In this document: in pieces, positions 18,469 to 25,184 of the stretch
Layout: the number at the start of each line of letters is the position of its first letter
Position numbering within the stretch: the first letter of the stretch is position 1
DNA from: Chloroflexota bacterium
GTDB taxonomy: Bacteria; Chloroflexota; Dehalococcoidia; JACPEP01
Direction of reading: 5' to 3'
Assembly: GCA_016183425.1 (NCBI GenBank)
Contig: JACPEP010000015.1
Location: forward strand, 1-64,000
Length of the DNA: 64,000 nt
Program-made: the position numbers and the translations under genes
The notes under the pieces: generated by a model
What the model was told of the DNA's origin: nothing
Seen by the model: the letters and a program-made list of their open reading frames with translations, nothing else
The model's database searches: none

Positions 18469-19254
18469 TTGTCAGATAGGCCCCTACTAAAGCTGCCTGT
18501 GGTCTTCCCCGTCAACGGGACTCCTGGAGACTTCACAACTTGGATGAAACAGTACACCGGTCTTGACCTCCAAACGCCCCCTTTGAAGATTCTACCGGTG
18601 GAGGCAGCGACGGCCCAGCCGTATGTTGGGGACGCACAGAGGATACTACTTGGCCCGTGCATATGGGGGACAGGGTTCAACTCATGCCTGTTTGTCAGGA
18701 TCCACGCTACCCGTGCCATATATCGACGGGATGAGGGTAACGCCTACCAAACTCATCTCCTTGGGCCAGTCTTAAACTTTGACCTTTTGCCCCTGGGGGG
18801 AAATAGAACGATGGTGAGGGCTTGGTGTCTTAGTGGACAATCTCAAGCCGTCGAAACTTATTTCCTGGACATACTGAGGGATGTGGCAACTGTGTGGACA
18901 GAGGCCAGGGACGCAATCTTATTGCACCTTGGCACTGGGGCCCCCGCAGAAACTGAGGTACTACAGACGCAAGAAAGCACAAACCCCTGGGGGAACGAAG
19001 CCGAACAGCCAACCACCGAACAAACAGCACAGCCAATGGCGGAAAGGTCTGCCCGCTACCCCAGTCAACCAGCAGTTTTCAATCGCTGGTGCAATACATG
19101 GAGCATAGTTCGACCTCAAGTAGCAATGGGCCATCCGCTGAAGAAAATATCAAAATGGCTAAAGGACGTGAAACAAACCAAAATCAGCACCAAGACCCTG
19201 GGGGCCATAGTGCGAGCGGGTGAAGCCGGTCTACTCAATAGACCGCTACAGTAA
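18469..19254 (+). CDS. Element-encoded protein of unknown function (261 aa)
   Basis: I do not recognise this protein. It starts at TTG 18469 with AGGAGG six bases upstream, so translation is well supported. The first ~160 residues look globular (aromatic-rich, for example GTPGDFTTWMKQYTGLDLQ and CIWGTGFNSCLFVRIH). A Thr/Glu/Gln-rich linker follows (about 165-195), then a basic C-terminal segment (HPLKKISKWLKDVKQTKIS) that could be a small helix-turn-helix. The position after the integrase suggests an accessory or regulatory role, which is inference. Confidence 0.6.
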   Translation: MSDRPLLKLPVVFPVNGTPGDFTTWMKQYTGLDLQTPPLKILPVEAATAQPYVGDAQRILLGPCIWGTGFNSCLFVRIHATRAIYRRDEGNAYQTHLLGPVLNFDLLPLGGNRTMVRAWCLSGQSQAVETYFLDILRDVATVWTEARDAILLHLGTGAPAETEVLQTQESTNPWGNEAEQPTTEQTAQPMAERSARYPSQPAVFNRWCNTWSIVRPQVAMGHPLKKISKWLKDVKQTKISTKTLGAIVRAGEAGLLNRPLQ

Positions 19255-19269
19255 CAAACCCTCTCCCCA

Positions 19270-19318
19270 AACCTTCCCATAACTTCCTTTTTTCCCGTGT
19301 AACCTTCCCATAACTTCC
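19270..19318 (+). promoter_or_regulatory. Paired 18-bp direct repeats, candidate operator
   Basis: Two identical 18-bp copies (AACCTTCCCATAACTTCC) at 19270-19287 and 19301-19318, 31 bp apart centre to centre, about three helical turns. They stand 50 bp upstream of a ribbon-helix-helix gene and would suit cooperative autoregulation. An 8-bp inverted repeat (19319-19326 and 19351-19358) lies between them and the ribosome site. Confidence 0.5.
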
Positions 19319-19368
19319 CACTCGGTGCCTTACAGTTATCGTAAAGAAAAACCGAGTGGAGGTGTCCT

Positions 19369-19539
19369 GTGGGAATCCGCCGTACTATCCAATACGCCAT
19401 CGTTCTAACGCCAGCGGAGAACGAACTGCTATATGAACTTGCTGCCGCCGAGGGCGTCTCGAAGGCCGCATACCTTCGGGGCCTCCTCCGGCTAGAAGGT
19501 CTGAAACGAGGCCGCTTACCAATTGGGGTGTCCCGATGA
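19369..19539 (+). CDS. Ribbon-helix-helix DNA-binding protein
   Basis: 56-residue protein of Arc/CopG type. A basic beta-strand (RRTIQYAIVLTP) precedes helix A (AENELLYELAAAEG) and helix B (SKAAYLRGLLRLEGLKRGR), the standard RHH layout. It starts at GTG 19369 with GTGGAGG upstream, and its stop overlaps the next start (ATGA), so the two genes are coupled. Paired direct repeats upstream suggest autoregulation. It could control replication or copy number of the element. Confidence 0.65.
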   Translation: MGIRRTIQYAIVLTPAENELLYELAAAEGVSKAAYLRGLLRLEGLKRGRLPIGVSR

Positions 19540-19976
19540 AGCAGGCTGAGACACGTTTTCAGCCCAAGCTCCTAGTGGTGCACAAGAGGGGAAAAGACTG
19601 CGTTCTCGCCAAGCTGGTGGTAGCCCGCCCACTGGGCGAAATCGTCCTGGCCATGCCCTACCGGAATCGCCGAAGGGTTGACCACGTATCCCTTCCCCCC
19701 AGGGTGCTTCAACATGCTAGGCGAGAGGGAGCCACCTGGTGGATCGTTCGACTCGACTGCGAGGGTTTGTGCTATGGGCTACCCCTAGCCCAGGTCGAGG
19801 ATGTGGGGTGGCTAGCTACTTCGGAAGACGAGCCTGAGTGGTTCGTCCCTCTGACTCGGTTTCAATCTATCCCTTGGCAAGAGTGGTTCTATGTGTCTGC
19901 TGAAGATTACATCGACCTGAAGGACACCCGTCAAACTTACGGCCGCCAGCTTCCGCTTATTGGAGTGGCCTTATGA
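19536..19976 (+). CDS. Element-encoded protein of unknown function (146 aa)
   Basis: Not recognised. 146 residues, mixed alpha/beta, basic N-terminal half (RPLGEIVLAMPYRNRRRVDHVSLP) and a Trp/Phe-rich acidic C-terminal half (EWFVPLTRFQSIPWQEWFYVS). No membrane segment or cysteine cluster. It overlaps the ribbon-helix-helix gene by 4 bp and the prim-pol gene by 4 bp, so it belongs to the replication operon and may be an accessory replication protein. Confidence 0.6.
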   Translation: MKQAETRFQPKLLVVHKRGKDCVLAKLVVARPLGEIVLAMPYRNRRRVDHVSLPPRVLQHARREGATWWIVRLDCEGLCYGLPLAQVEDVGWLATSEDEPEWFVPLTRFQSIPWQEWFYVSAEDYIDLKDTRQTYGRQLPLIGVAL

Positions 19977-20755
19977 CCGATTTTTATCTAGCAGCCCTCT
20001 CATACTTCCAGTCGGGATACATGACTATGCCCTTGACTTTAGACAATCAAAGTCTCCCCAAGAAACCTATCGTAAATGACTGGACAAGCCTCCCCCGTTC
20101 CCTGGAGACTATCAAGGCTCTCCCCTGGCATGGGGCGAAGGGTATCGGCATTATCCTCGGCCCCACGTCGCATAACCTGGCAGCAATAGACATTGACGAT
20201 ACCGAGATGGCGGATAGGGCCATCCAACTTTGTCCACACACCCAAATTGTGAAGACCGTGCGCAACCACTGCCATATTTACATCCACGAGCAAGTGCCTT
20301 CTCGGTCTACAAACTTGACCGTTCTCTGGCTTGGCCGCCATGTGAAAATCGAACTAAAGGCCCAAGGGTGCCAAGTGGCAGCGCCACCAACGCCCGGTTA
20401 TTCCCTCATCAGTGAGAAGCCGCCACAGAAAGTCGAAACTATCGAAGCCGCCTGGGAGGGCCTAGCTTACGCTCTGGGGGCTGAGACTGCAAATATGGAG
20501 CGCTACCCTTCGCCCTGGCGTCCCAGGGTGCCGGTGGGAGAGCGCAACAAGAGCGCCTATATTGAGGCGCACATGCTTCGAGGTAGTCAGATGCCCTTAG
20601 ACATGGCTTTAGAATACATGAGGATTCGATGGAGTGCAGACTACGACAAGGACGGCGAACAATGGGAGGAAATCAAGCGCACTGTCGAGAGCGCCTATCG
20701 AAAAGGCATTCATTCGCCTTTACATGAGGTGTATGAGGACATCCAATGGAACTGA
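19973..20755 (+). CDS. Primase-polymerase (prim-pol) protein
   Basis: Bifunctional primase/polymerase N-terminal domain protein of 260 residues, predicted to make primers for element replication. The fold is suggested by an N-terminal helix, the GIGIILGPTSHNLAAIDIDD strand-turn with acidic metal ligands, then HCHIYIHE and IELKAQGCQVAAPP, the residues that surround the active site in prim-pols. It lacks a fused helicase; the ATPase is a separate gene that overlaps its 3' end by 10 bp. Translation is coupled to the upstream gene. Confidence 0.78.
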   Translation: MTDFYLAALSYFQSGYMTMPLTLDNQSLPKKPIVNDWTSLPRSLETIKALPWHGAKGIGIILGPTSHNLAAIDIDDTEMADRAIQLCPHTQIVKTVRNHCHIYIHEQVPSRSTNLTVLWLGRHVKIELKAQGCQVAAPPTPGYSLISEKPPQKVETIEAAWEGLAYALGAETANMERYPSPWRPRVPVGERNKSAYIEAHMLRGSQMPLDMALEYMRIRWSADYDKDGEQWEEIKRTVESAYRKGIHSPLHEVYEDIQWN

Positions 20756-22008
20756 GCTTTCGTCCAGATAAGACCGTGTACTGGCAGACTGCATTAGCAT
20801 CAGAGACCTTTTATATTCACGCCAGGGATATCCGAAGGGAACGAAGTGGTTTGTATGCTGAGATAGCCCTTTATCTTCAACAAGCCCTTCTTGCCTCCGA
20901 TGATTTTAACCTACGCCGAAACGAGGATAGAAAGCGATTGGCAAAGGATGCCCATAGCAAGTTTGGTGAAGCTATCGGAGCAAGCTATCCCCTCGATTAT
21001 CTCAAACATGACCTTGATGTATTCTGTCAGGAGCTTCCTAAATTCTGGGAAGAGGACCGTCTTACTGTAGAAAGTTACGAGCCGGGAGGAGCCATTCCAG
21101 AAGTTGCCTTCGTGCTCACACCTTACATCATGGAAGACACTATCACCATAGGCTATGCGCCGCAAGGGAGCGGCAAAAGCTATTTCGCCCAGGTTGTCGG
21201 CTTGAGCGTATGTGGAGCCACTAACGGGTTTTGGAAAGTACCCGTGCCTCGACCGGTACTCTATGTGAATTTGGAACGTCCCAGGCGAAGCGTGCAACGA
21301 CGGGCCATGATGCTTATGAAGGCTCTGGGGATAAAGCACTCCCCCAACATGGAGTATCTCCACCACCAGGGAGCAGGCTTGCTGGGGGTGGCACCCAAAT
21401 TGCGTGCTTGGCTGAGGGAACATACGGACGGCGTCTTCATCCTGGATTCTCTATCTCGAACGGGGATAGGTTCTCTAGTGGAGGACTGGACAGCGAATCG
21501 AACCATAGACCTTATGCGTTCCATCGGGGGCACCTGGCTGGTTCTCGGACATACCCCAAGGGGGGATGAGTCCCATCTCTTTGGTTCCACACTGCAGGAT
21601 GCCGGTGCCGATGTCATGTTGAGACTCACATCGGAGAAACGGGGTAATTCACTAGGCATAGCCTTGGAGGTGACCAAGGCCAATGATATTGCATTCCCCA
21701 AGAAATTCTACATGGCCTTTGACTTTACCGAACCTGACGACCTGGGAAGAAGTGACCTTAGAGGCGTTAGAAGAGCCGAGGCAAAGGAATTTCCTGATCT
21801 CTTAGTGTCTGGACAAATGACCAACGAGCAAAAGCTAATTGCGTACCTACAAGAGGTTTCCGAGGCCACGCCGTCAGAAGCAGCCACCGCCACCCTTGTT
21901 CCCTATACCAAGGTTTCCACCTTATTCAATACAAGTGACCAGTTCGTATTTCTCCGCAAGCAGGGGAAAAATCGTTACTACGGCCTGAAGTCCACCGAGA
22001 CCGAATGA
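20746..22008 (+). CDS. RecA-fold replicative helicase/ATPase (RepA-like)
   Basis: 420-residue ATPase resembling the AAA_25/RepA hexameric helicases of plasmids and phages. Walker A is APQGSGKS at about 138-145 and Walker B is VFILDSLSR. TWLVLGHTPRG fits the sensor strand after it. The first ~120 residues are a helical domain without recognised motifs; the last ~70 could be a winged helix. The start overlaps the prim-pol gene, giving a compact primase-helicase pair. An A/T-rich palindromic region directly follows. Confidence 0.77.
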   Translation: MELSFRPDKTVYWQTALASETFYIHARDIRRERSGLYAEIALYLQQALLASDDFNLRRNEDRKRLAKDAHSKFGEAIGASYPLDYLKHDLDVFCQELPKFWEEDRLTVESYEPGGAIPEVAFVLTPYIMEDTITIGYAPQGSGKSYFAQVVGLSVCGATNGFWKVPVPRPVLYVNLERPRRSVQRRAMMLMKALGIKHSPNMEYLHHQGAGLLGVAPKLRAWLREHTDGVFILDSLSRTGIGSLVEDWTANRTIDLMRSIGGTWLVLGHTPRGDESHLFGSTLQDAGADVMLRLTSEKRGNSLGIALEVTKANDIAFPKKFYMAFDFTEPDDLGRSDLRGVRRAEAKEFPDLLVSGQMTNEQKLIAYLQEVSEATPSEAATATLVPYTKVSTLFNTSDQFVFLRKQGKNRYYGLKSTETE

Positions 22009-22020
22009 GAACACTTTACC

Positions 22021-22091
22021 CGTATAATATACGGGGTATATCGAGGGACGCTATACGATATACCCTATATCGTATATATAGGGGGTATAAT
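22021..22091. repeat. A/T-rich palindromic region, candidate replication origin or operator
   Basis: A perfect inverted repeat of 11 bp arms around CCC occupies 22052-22076. A related smaller one (CGTAT-AAT-ATACG) is at 22021-22033, and TATATAGGGGGTATAAT follows to 22091. The region lies between the replication genes and the excisionase gene. It could be an origin with iteron-like half-sites or a strongly regulated promoter; the sequence alone does not choose. Confidence 0.5.
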
Positions 22092-22198
22092 GTTTTCGGT
22101 CCTTGGTAGACGTAGAAAAATTGTCCGTTAGTGGCACATGAAGACCCCCACCGTCTTTGCGTGGCAGGCTAAACCCTCGTTTTTAAGGAGTGTGTGCT

Positions 22199-22429
22199 AT
22201 GAAACGTTCGGTGTGGGACATTATGAATGATGATGTTGAACTGCAAGATGCCCTTGAAGCTGGTCACGTCCAGCAATACGTTTCCGTAAAGCAAGCCGCC
22301 TCGCTCCTCTCAGTCAGCAAGAGGACAATCTACCGGCTTATTGCTGACGGCTCACTGCCAACATACTTTATTCGTAGCTGCGTACGTCTCAAGTGGACTG
22401 ACTTACAGGCATACGTTGAGGAAGACTGA
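22199..22429 (+). CDS. Excisionase-like helix-turn-helix protein
   Basis: 76-residue protein with a MerR/excisionase-type domain (HTH_17): YVSVKQAASLLSVSKRTIYRLIADGSLPTYFI, followed by a wing and a DLQAYVEE tail typical of such proteins. ATG 22199 is preferred because TAAGGAG lies eight bases upstream; a GTG at 22190 overlaps that site. It probably directs excision or regulates the element. Confidence 0.8.
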   Translation: MKRSVWDIMNDDVELQDALEAGHVQQYVSVKQAASLLSVSKRTIYRLIADGSLPTYFIRSCVRLKWTDLQAYVEED

Positions 22430-22526
22430 ATTAGGCTCTTAGTGGCCCCAAAATCTCAAATTTTGGAACCGCCATGCGCTTTACTTTTTGTATCTTAAGA
22501 GGACTTTTAGGGGAAATTGTTTTTAT

Positions 22527-23261
22527 TCATTTAAGTCGCCTCACGTAGATTGTACTACTCACACCATCAACCTTCATCTTATAGCCACCAGTTGTCCGAT
22601 AGATGAGCACCTTTGGTCGGTAGGCATAATGATAGGTGTATGCGTATGAGGATTGTTGCCAGATCTGCCCATTGCAAAGTAAGAAGATGGTTTCACCACT
22701 CCATCCCTCAAACTCCCCCTCTATGCAGGTTTCAATGACCTCCCCACTGGCGGAACTCGAGAGCAACTCGACTATCATGCGGAAGCAAAACGCCCCCCTA
22801 GGGCCGGTGGCATTTCTCATTTCCGGCCCTAGGCACTCCTCCAACGTTGGGACTGGTTGCAAAATGCGACTGGTGAAGCGGCCATCGCTCCACTGAGTTA
22901 TTTCAGCCACTGAAACATCTGGCTGTAGCTCAGGATAAGTTCGCAGAACATAAGGCGTTGGAGTAGGGGGCGGAGGTGGCCTTGGCGTGGGGGTCGCCCT
23001 AGGTGTTGCGGTCGGCTCCGGGGTACGGGTTGGCTCAGGCGTAGGCGTTGATATGGAGGTAGCGGTCGGCTTAGGGGGTGGCGTTGCTGAGGGAGTAGGG
23101 GTTATAGGTGCCCCCGTCTGGGGTGTGCCCTCCAACTGTGCTATTCGTTGCCCCTGAGCCGCTATGGTGGCCTCCAGCCGTGCCGTGCCAGTGCCCGTGC
23201 AAGCAGTCAACGTTAGGAGAAGCCAACTCACGGCCACTAGCGTTGCTACTAACGCTTTCAT
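22527..23261 (-). CDS. Lipoprotein with Pro/Thr-rich stalk (element cargo)
   Basis: 244 residues. The signal peptide ends in a lipobox (LTLTAC), followed by a short coiled stretch (LEATIAAQGQRIAQLEG), a Pro/Thr stalk of about 50 residues and a ~130-residue C-terminal domain with four cysteines (EECLGPEM, FCFRM, IETCIEG, LLCNGQ) that may form disulfides. ATG 23261 is chosen because GGGAGGGGAG is upstream and the signal peptide begins here. It is the only element gene on this strand. Function unknown; a surface role such as superinfection exclusion is speculation. Confidence 0.7.
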   Translation of the reverse strand: MKALVATLVAVSWLLLTLTACTGTGTARLEATIAAQGQRIAQLEGTPQTGAPITPTPSATPPPKPTATSISTPTPEPTRTPEPTATPRATPTPRPPPPPTPTPYVLRTYPELQPDVSVAEITQWSDGRFTSRILQPVPTLEECLGPEMRNATGPRGAFCFRMIVELLSSSASGEVIETCIEGEFEGWSGETIFLLCNGQIWQQSSYAYTYHYAYRPKVLIYRTTGGYKMKVDGVSSTIYVRRLK

Positions 23262-23551
23262 AGTGTCTCCCCTCCCTGACTCAAAGAAAAGAATGATGCC
23301 CGCTGGAACCGTAAGAATAACGAGCCGCATTATACCTCAAACCGTGAAAAAATCCATTAGATTCTTTTATGTATTTCAAAAAGTGCAAGAGGCCCAGAAG
23401 TTTAAAATAGCCGGAGGGGTAGGGATGTTAAACGCTCACCTTTAGTTCGTCCCTGCACTCCCCCCTCACCACGTAGTGAGAAGAATGCCAATATCCTCTT
23501 GACGGCGATGTTAAACTACCAGGGTGGAAGGAGGGCGAAAGGAGAATGGCT

Positions 23552-23794
23552 ATGAACTACAAAGCAATGGCAGGTCTTATGGTCTTGGTTTTCCTTCTGG
23601 CTATCTTATACTTTGAATGGACTTCTTATCGCAACTTTCACTATGGCAACCAACGGGCTTTCTGTGAGGCTTTGGTGGGGTCAACTGGTACTGGTACTCC
23701 TAGCGGAGCCTCTCTTATGATGGTAGGGCAAGGGAGCAGCTACTACGAGGTTGGCAGAAAGTTAAGAGATGCATTTGATTCCACATGTCGATAG
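23552..23794 (+). CDS. Small single-pass membrane protein
   Basis: 80 residues with one transmembrane helix (about residues 6-24, AGLMVLVFLLAILYF) and an outward C-terminal part containing two cysteines (AFCEAL, STCR). AAAGGAG stands seven bases before ATG 23552; an ATG at 23546 is too close to it. Not recognised. The 290 bp between the lipoprotein gene and this gene hold nothing else I can name. Confidence 0.5.
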   Translation: MNYKAMAGLMVLVFLLAILYFEWTSYRNFHYGNQRAFCEALVGSTGTGTPSGASLMMVGQGSSYYEVGRKLRDAFDSTCR

Positions 23795-23828
23795 TTTGAC
23801 AGCTTACCGAGAAGCTTGACAGAGGTGG

Positions 23829-23978
23829 TATACTAAAGGCATCGGACGTTAATAAATAAAGTGCCCTGGCGAGTTGTCTTAGGACTCCCAGAGCGTGGCC
23901 AGTCAGTGGGAACCTGACTGACGAACCTAGTTTAGCACTCATGGCCCGTCAGGACAACCCCTGGCGGGCTATGTTTTT
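23829..23978 (+). ncRNA. Candidate small structured RNA of the element
   Basis: An extended -10 (TGG-TATACT, TATACT at 23829-23834) is followed by about 110 nt with complementary segments: GTGC (23861) with GCAC (23935), CAGTCAG (23900) with CTGACTG (23914), and GTTGTC (23873) with GACAAC (23953). It ends at a terminator hairpin. There is no ORF with a ribosome site. The family is unknown to me; this rests on structure and context only. Confidence 0.35.
23944..23978 (+). terminator. Rho-independent terminator
   Basis: Stem GCCCG-T-CAGG with CCTG-G-CGGGC around a 6-nt loop (23944-23969), then TATGTTTTTA. It would end the candidate small RNA or read-through from the membrane-protein gene. Confidence 0.55.
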
Positions 23979-23987
23979 AGGTGAGTT

Positions 23988-24031
23988 TTGACAACACTTT
24001 GACAACACTTTGTTCGAGAAAATGTTGTCAA
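23988..24031. repeat. Integrase arm-type sites, right end
   Basis: TTGACAACAC at 23988-23997 and 23999-24008, same spacing as the left pair, plus an inverted copy (TGTTGTCAA) at 24023-24031. This supports binding of the integrase at both ends. Confidence 0.6.
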
Positions 24032-24092
24032 AGAGAGAGCCGTTTTCAGGGGCAAAAGGCCCTCAAAAGGCCAATTTTAGGTTTGAGAACCG

Positions 24093-24177
24093 TGCCGAAG
24101 GTCGGATTCGAACCGACACGGGAGTCGCCCCCCAACGGTTTTTGAGACCGTCGCGTCTGCCATTCCGCCACTTCGGC
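24093..24177 (-). tRNA. tRNA-Leu(CAA), with attR in its 3' half
   Basis: 85 nt class II tRNA: acceptor GCCGAAG/CTTCGGC, D-arm GGCGGAATGGCAGACGC, anticodon loop CTCAAAA giving CAA, a long variable arm (GGGGGGCGACTCCC) and a GGTTCGAATCC T-arm. CCA is not encoded. The 24092-24150 part is supplied by the integrated element and restores the gene. Confidence 0.92.
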
Positions 24178-24183
24178 CCCCCG

Positions 24184-24256
<73 letters not shown>

Positions 24257-24396
24257 CTGCGGAGCCATTTTAGGCGTAAGGGCCGGAGGCTGTCAAGGAG
24301 TTTGTACTCGTCCCTTGGGCTTGCTGACTGGCTTTGTGGCCCAGGAACCGATGCCGGCGCTAGATCGGACCCGGCTACAATTTGGTCCGGACGACC

Positions 24397-25014
24397 TTAT
24401 CCGAAGAGGCCTCGGATGTTAAGCTCCAGGGTCAGGGGAGCGTCTCCGCTCCCTCCCCCTACCGGGAGCTTCACCCGGAAGTGGTGGGGCCCTCCCATGC
24501 CGGACATCATATTCAAATCCATCCGCAGGGTCAACTCCTCGCCCGGTTTGATAATGCCATTGGCGGGCACAGCTACGGGGTTTCCCTCCATGTTATTGAG
24601 GACGAAGGCATTGCCGGTGGTGGCGGGACCCGCCACCAGGAAGGGTGGTCAGCATCCCTCCAGAGTCTGGACGCCATCCTTGGGGAAGGTGACGGTCACC
24701 GGTGCCGGGCTGGCGTTGCGTAAGTGGAAGGTGTAACTAATCCAGCGATCCAGGGGCACCTTGCCCAGGTCCACGTCGGTGGCCGATACCTCCAGCGGCC
24801 CCACCCTCTGGAAGCCCGCGGCCGGAGTACCCACCTGAGGCCGCTGCTCGGCTTCGCCGCCTCCCGTAAATCGGGGAACCAGCACCAGGGCCAGGACCAC
24901 AATTGCGAGCCCTGCCAAAGCCCAAAAAAGGTATCTTACCGGACCTGGTTGCCCCTGGTTCTTCTTGCCCGCGCCGTGGGCCCCTCCTCCACCGCGTCTT
25001 TTGTCAGCGCTCAT
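24397..25014 (-). CDS. Candidate selenoprotein, membrane-anchored (in-frame TGA)
   Basis: Two reading frames, 25014-24652 and 24648-24397, are in the same phase and separated only by a TGA at 24651-24649. Read through, they give 205 residues. A basic, Gly-rich tail is followed by one transmembrane helix (about 27-46), then an extracytoplasmic domain of DUF1573-like Ig type: a strand (YTFHLRNASPAPVTV), the motif LEGC-U122-PP, and a C-terminal IKPGEELTLRMDLNMMSGMGGPHHFRVKL. TGA at 122 directly follows C121, so Sec would sit in a vicinal redox or metal pair. A hairpin of SECIS type starts 11 nt after the TGA. Sequence continuity, conserved-looking residues on both sides and reading phase argue against a random pseudogene, which remains the alternative. 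Confidence 0.65.
24619..24637 (-). promoter_or_regulatory. Candidate bacterial SECIS hairpin
   Basis: Downstream of the in-frame UGA the mRNA can fold GGUGGCGG / CCGCCACC (8 bp) with loop GUC, or 7 bp with loop GGUCC. The loop starts 19 nt after the UGA. Bacterial SECIS elements are known to place a small loop with an early G about 16-37 nt from the UGA, so position and loop both fit. The same bases are coding, as is normal for bacterial SECIS. Confidence 0.55.
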
Positions 25015-25184
25015 GATTTTCCTACTCTCCTGTTGATACGTACCGGCTTACCCTCGTATTTGTGGCTCCATGGGCTAACTTCTCTGTCTAACCGTTTCCC
25101 CCCGCACTGTCTATTGTAACTCTTTTCACAGCCTAAAGGAAAGAGTAGGTACTGCGGCAAGGCGGGCCGGATTGATACAGAACG

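Larger units (their letters stand above)
17108..24150. mobile_element. 7-kb integrative element in tRNA-Leu(CAA)
   Basis: A 59-bp identical direct repeat at 17108-17166 and 24092-24150 bounds the element (6,984 bp per repeat unit). The repeat is the 3' half of tRNA-Leu(CAA); the right copy completes a functional tRNA, and the left copy is the displaced host 3' end. A tyrosine integrase lies next to the left end. Inside are, in order: integrase, an unknown gene, a ribbon-helix-helix protein, an unknown gene, prim-pol, RecA-fold ATPase, an A/T-rich palindromic region, an excisionase-like HTH protein, a lipoprotein on the other strand, a small membrane protein and a possible small RNA. No relaxase, conjugation or capsid gene is present, so it resembles a replicating integrated plasmid or phage satellite. 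Confidence 0.88.

Noticed and set aside
24397-24636. Two separate small genes on either side of the TGA
   Set aside because: The 3' part has no ribosome site, begins mid-domain and is in the same phase as the 5' part, so one readthrough gene is the better model.
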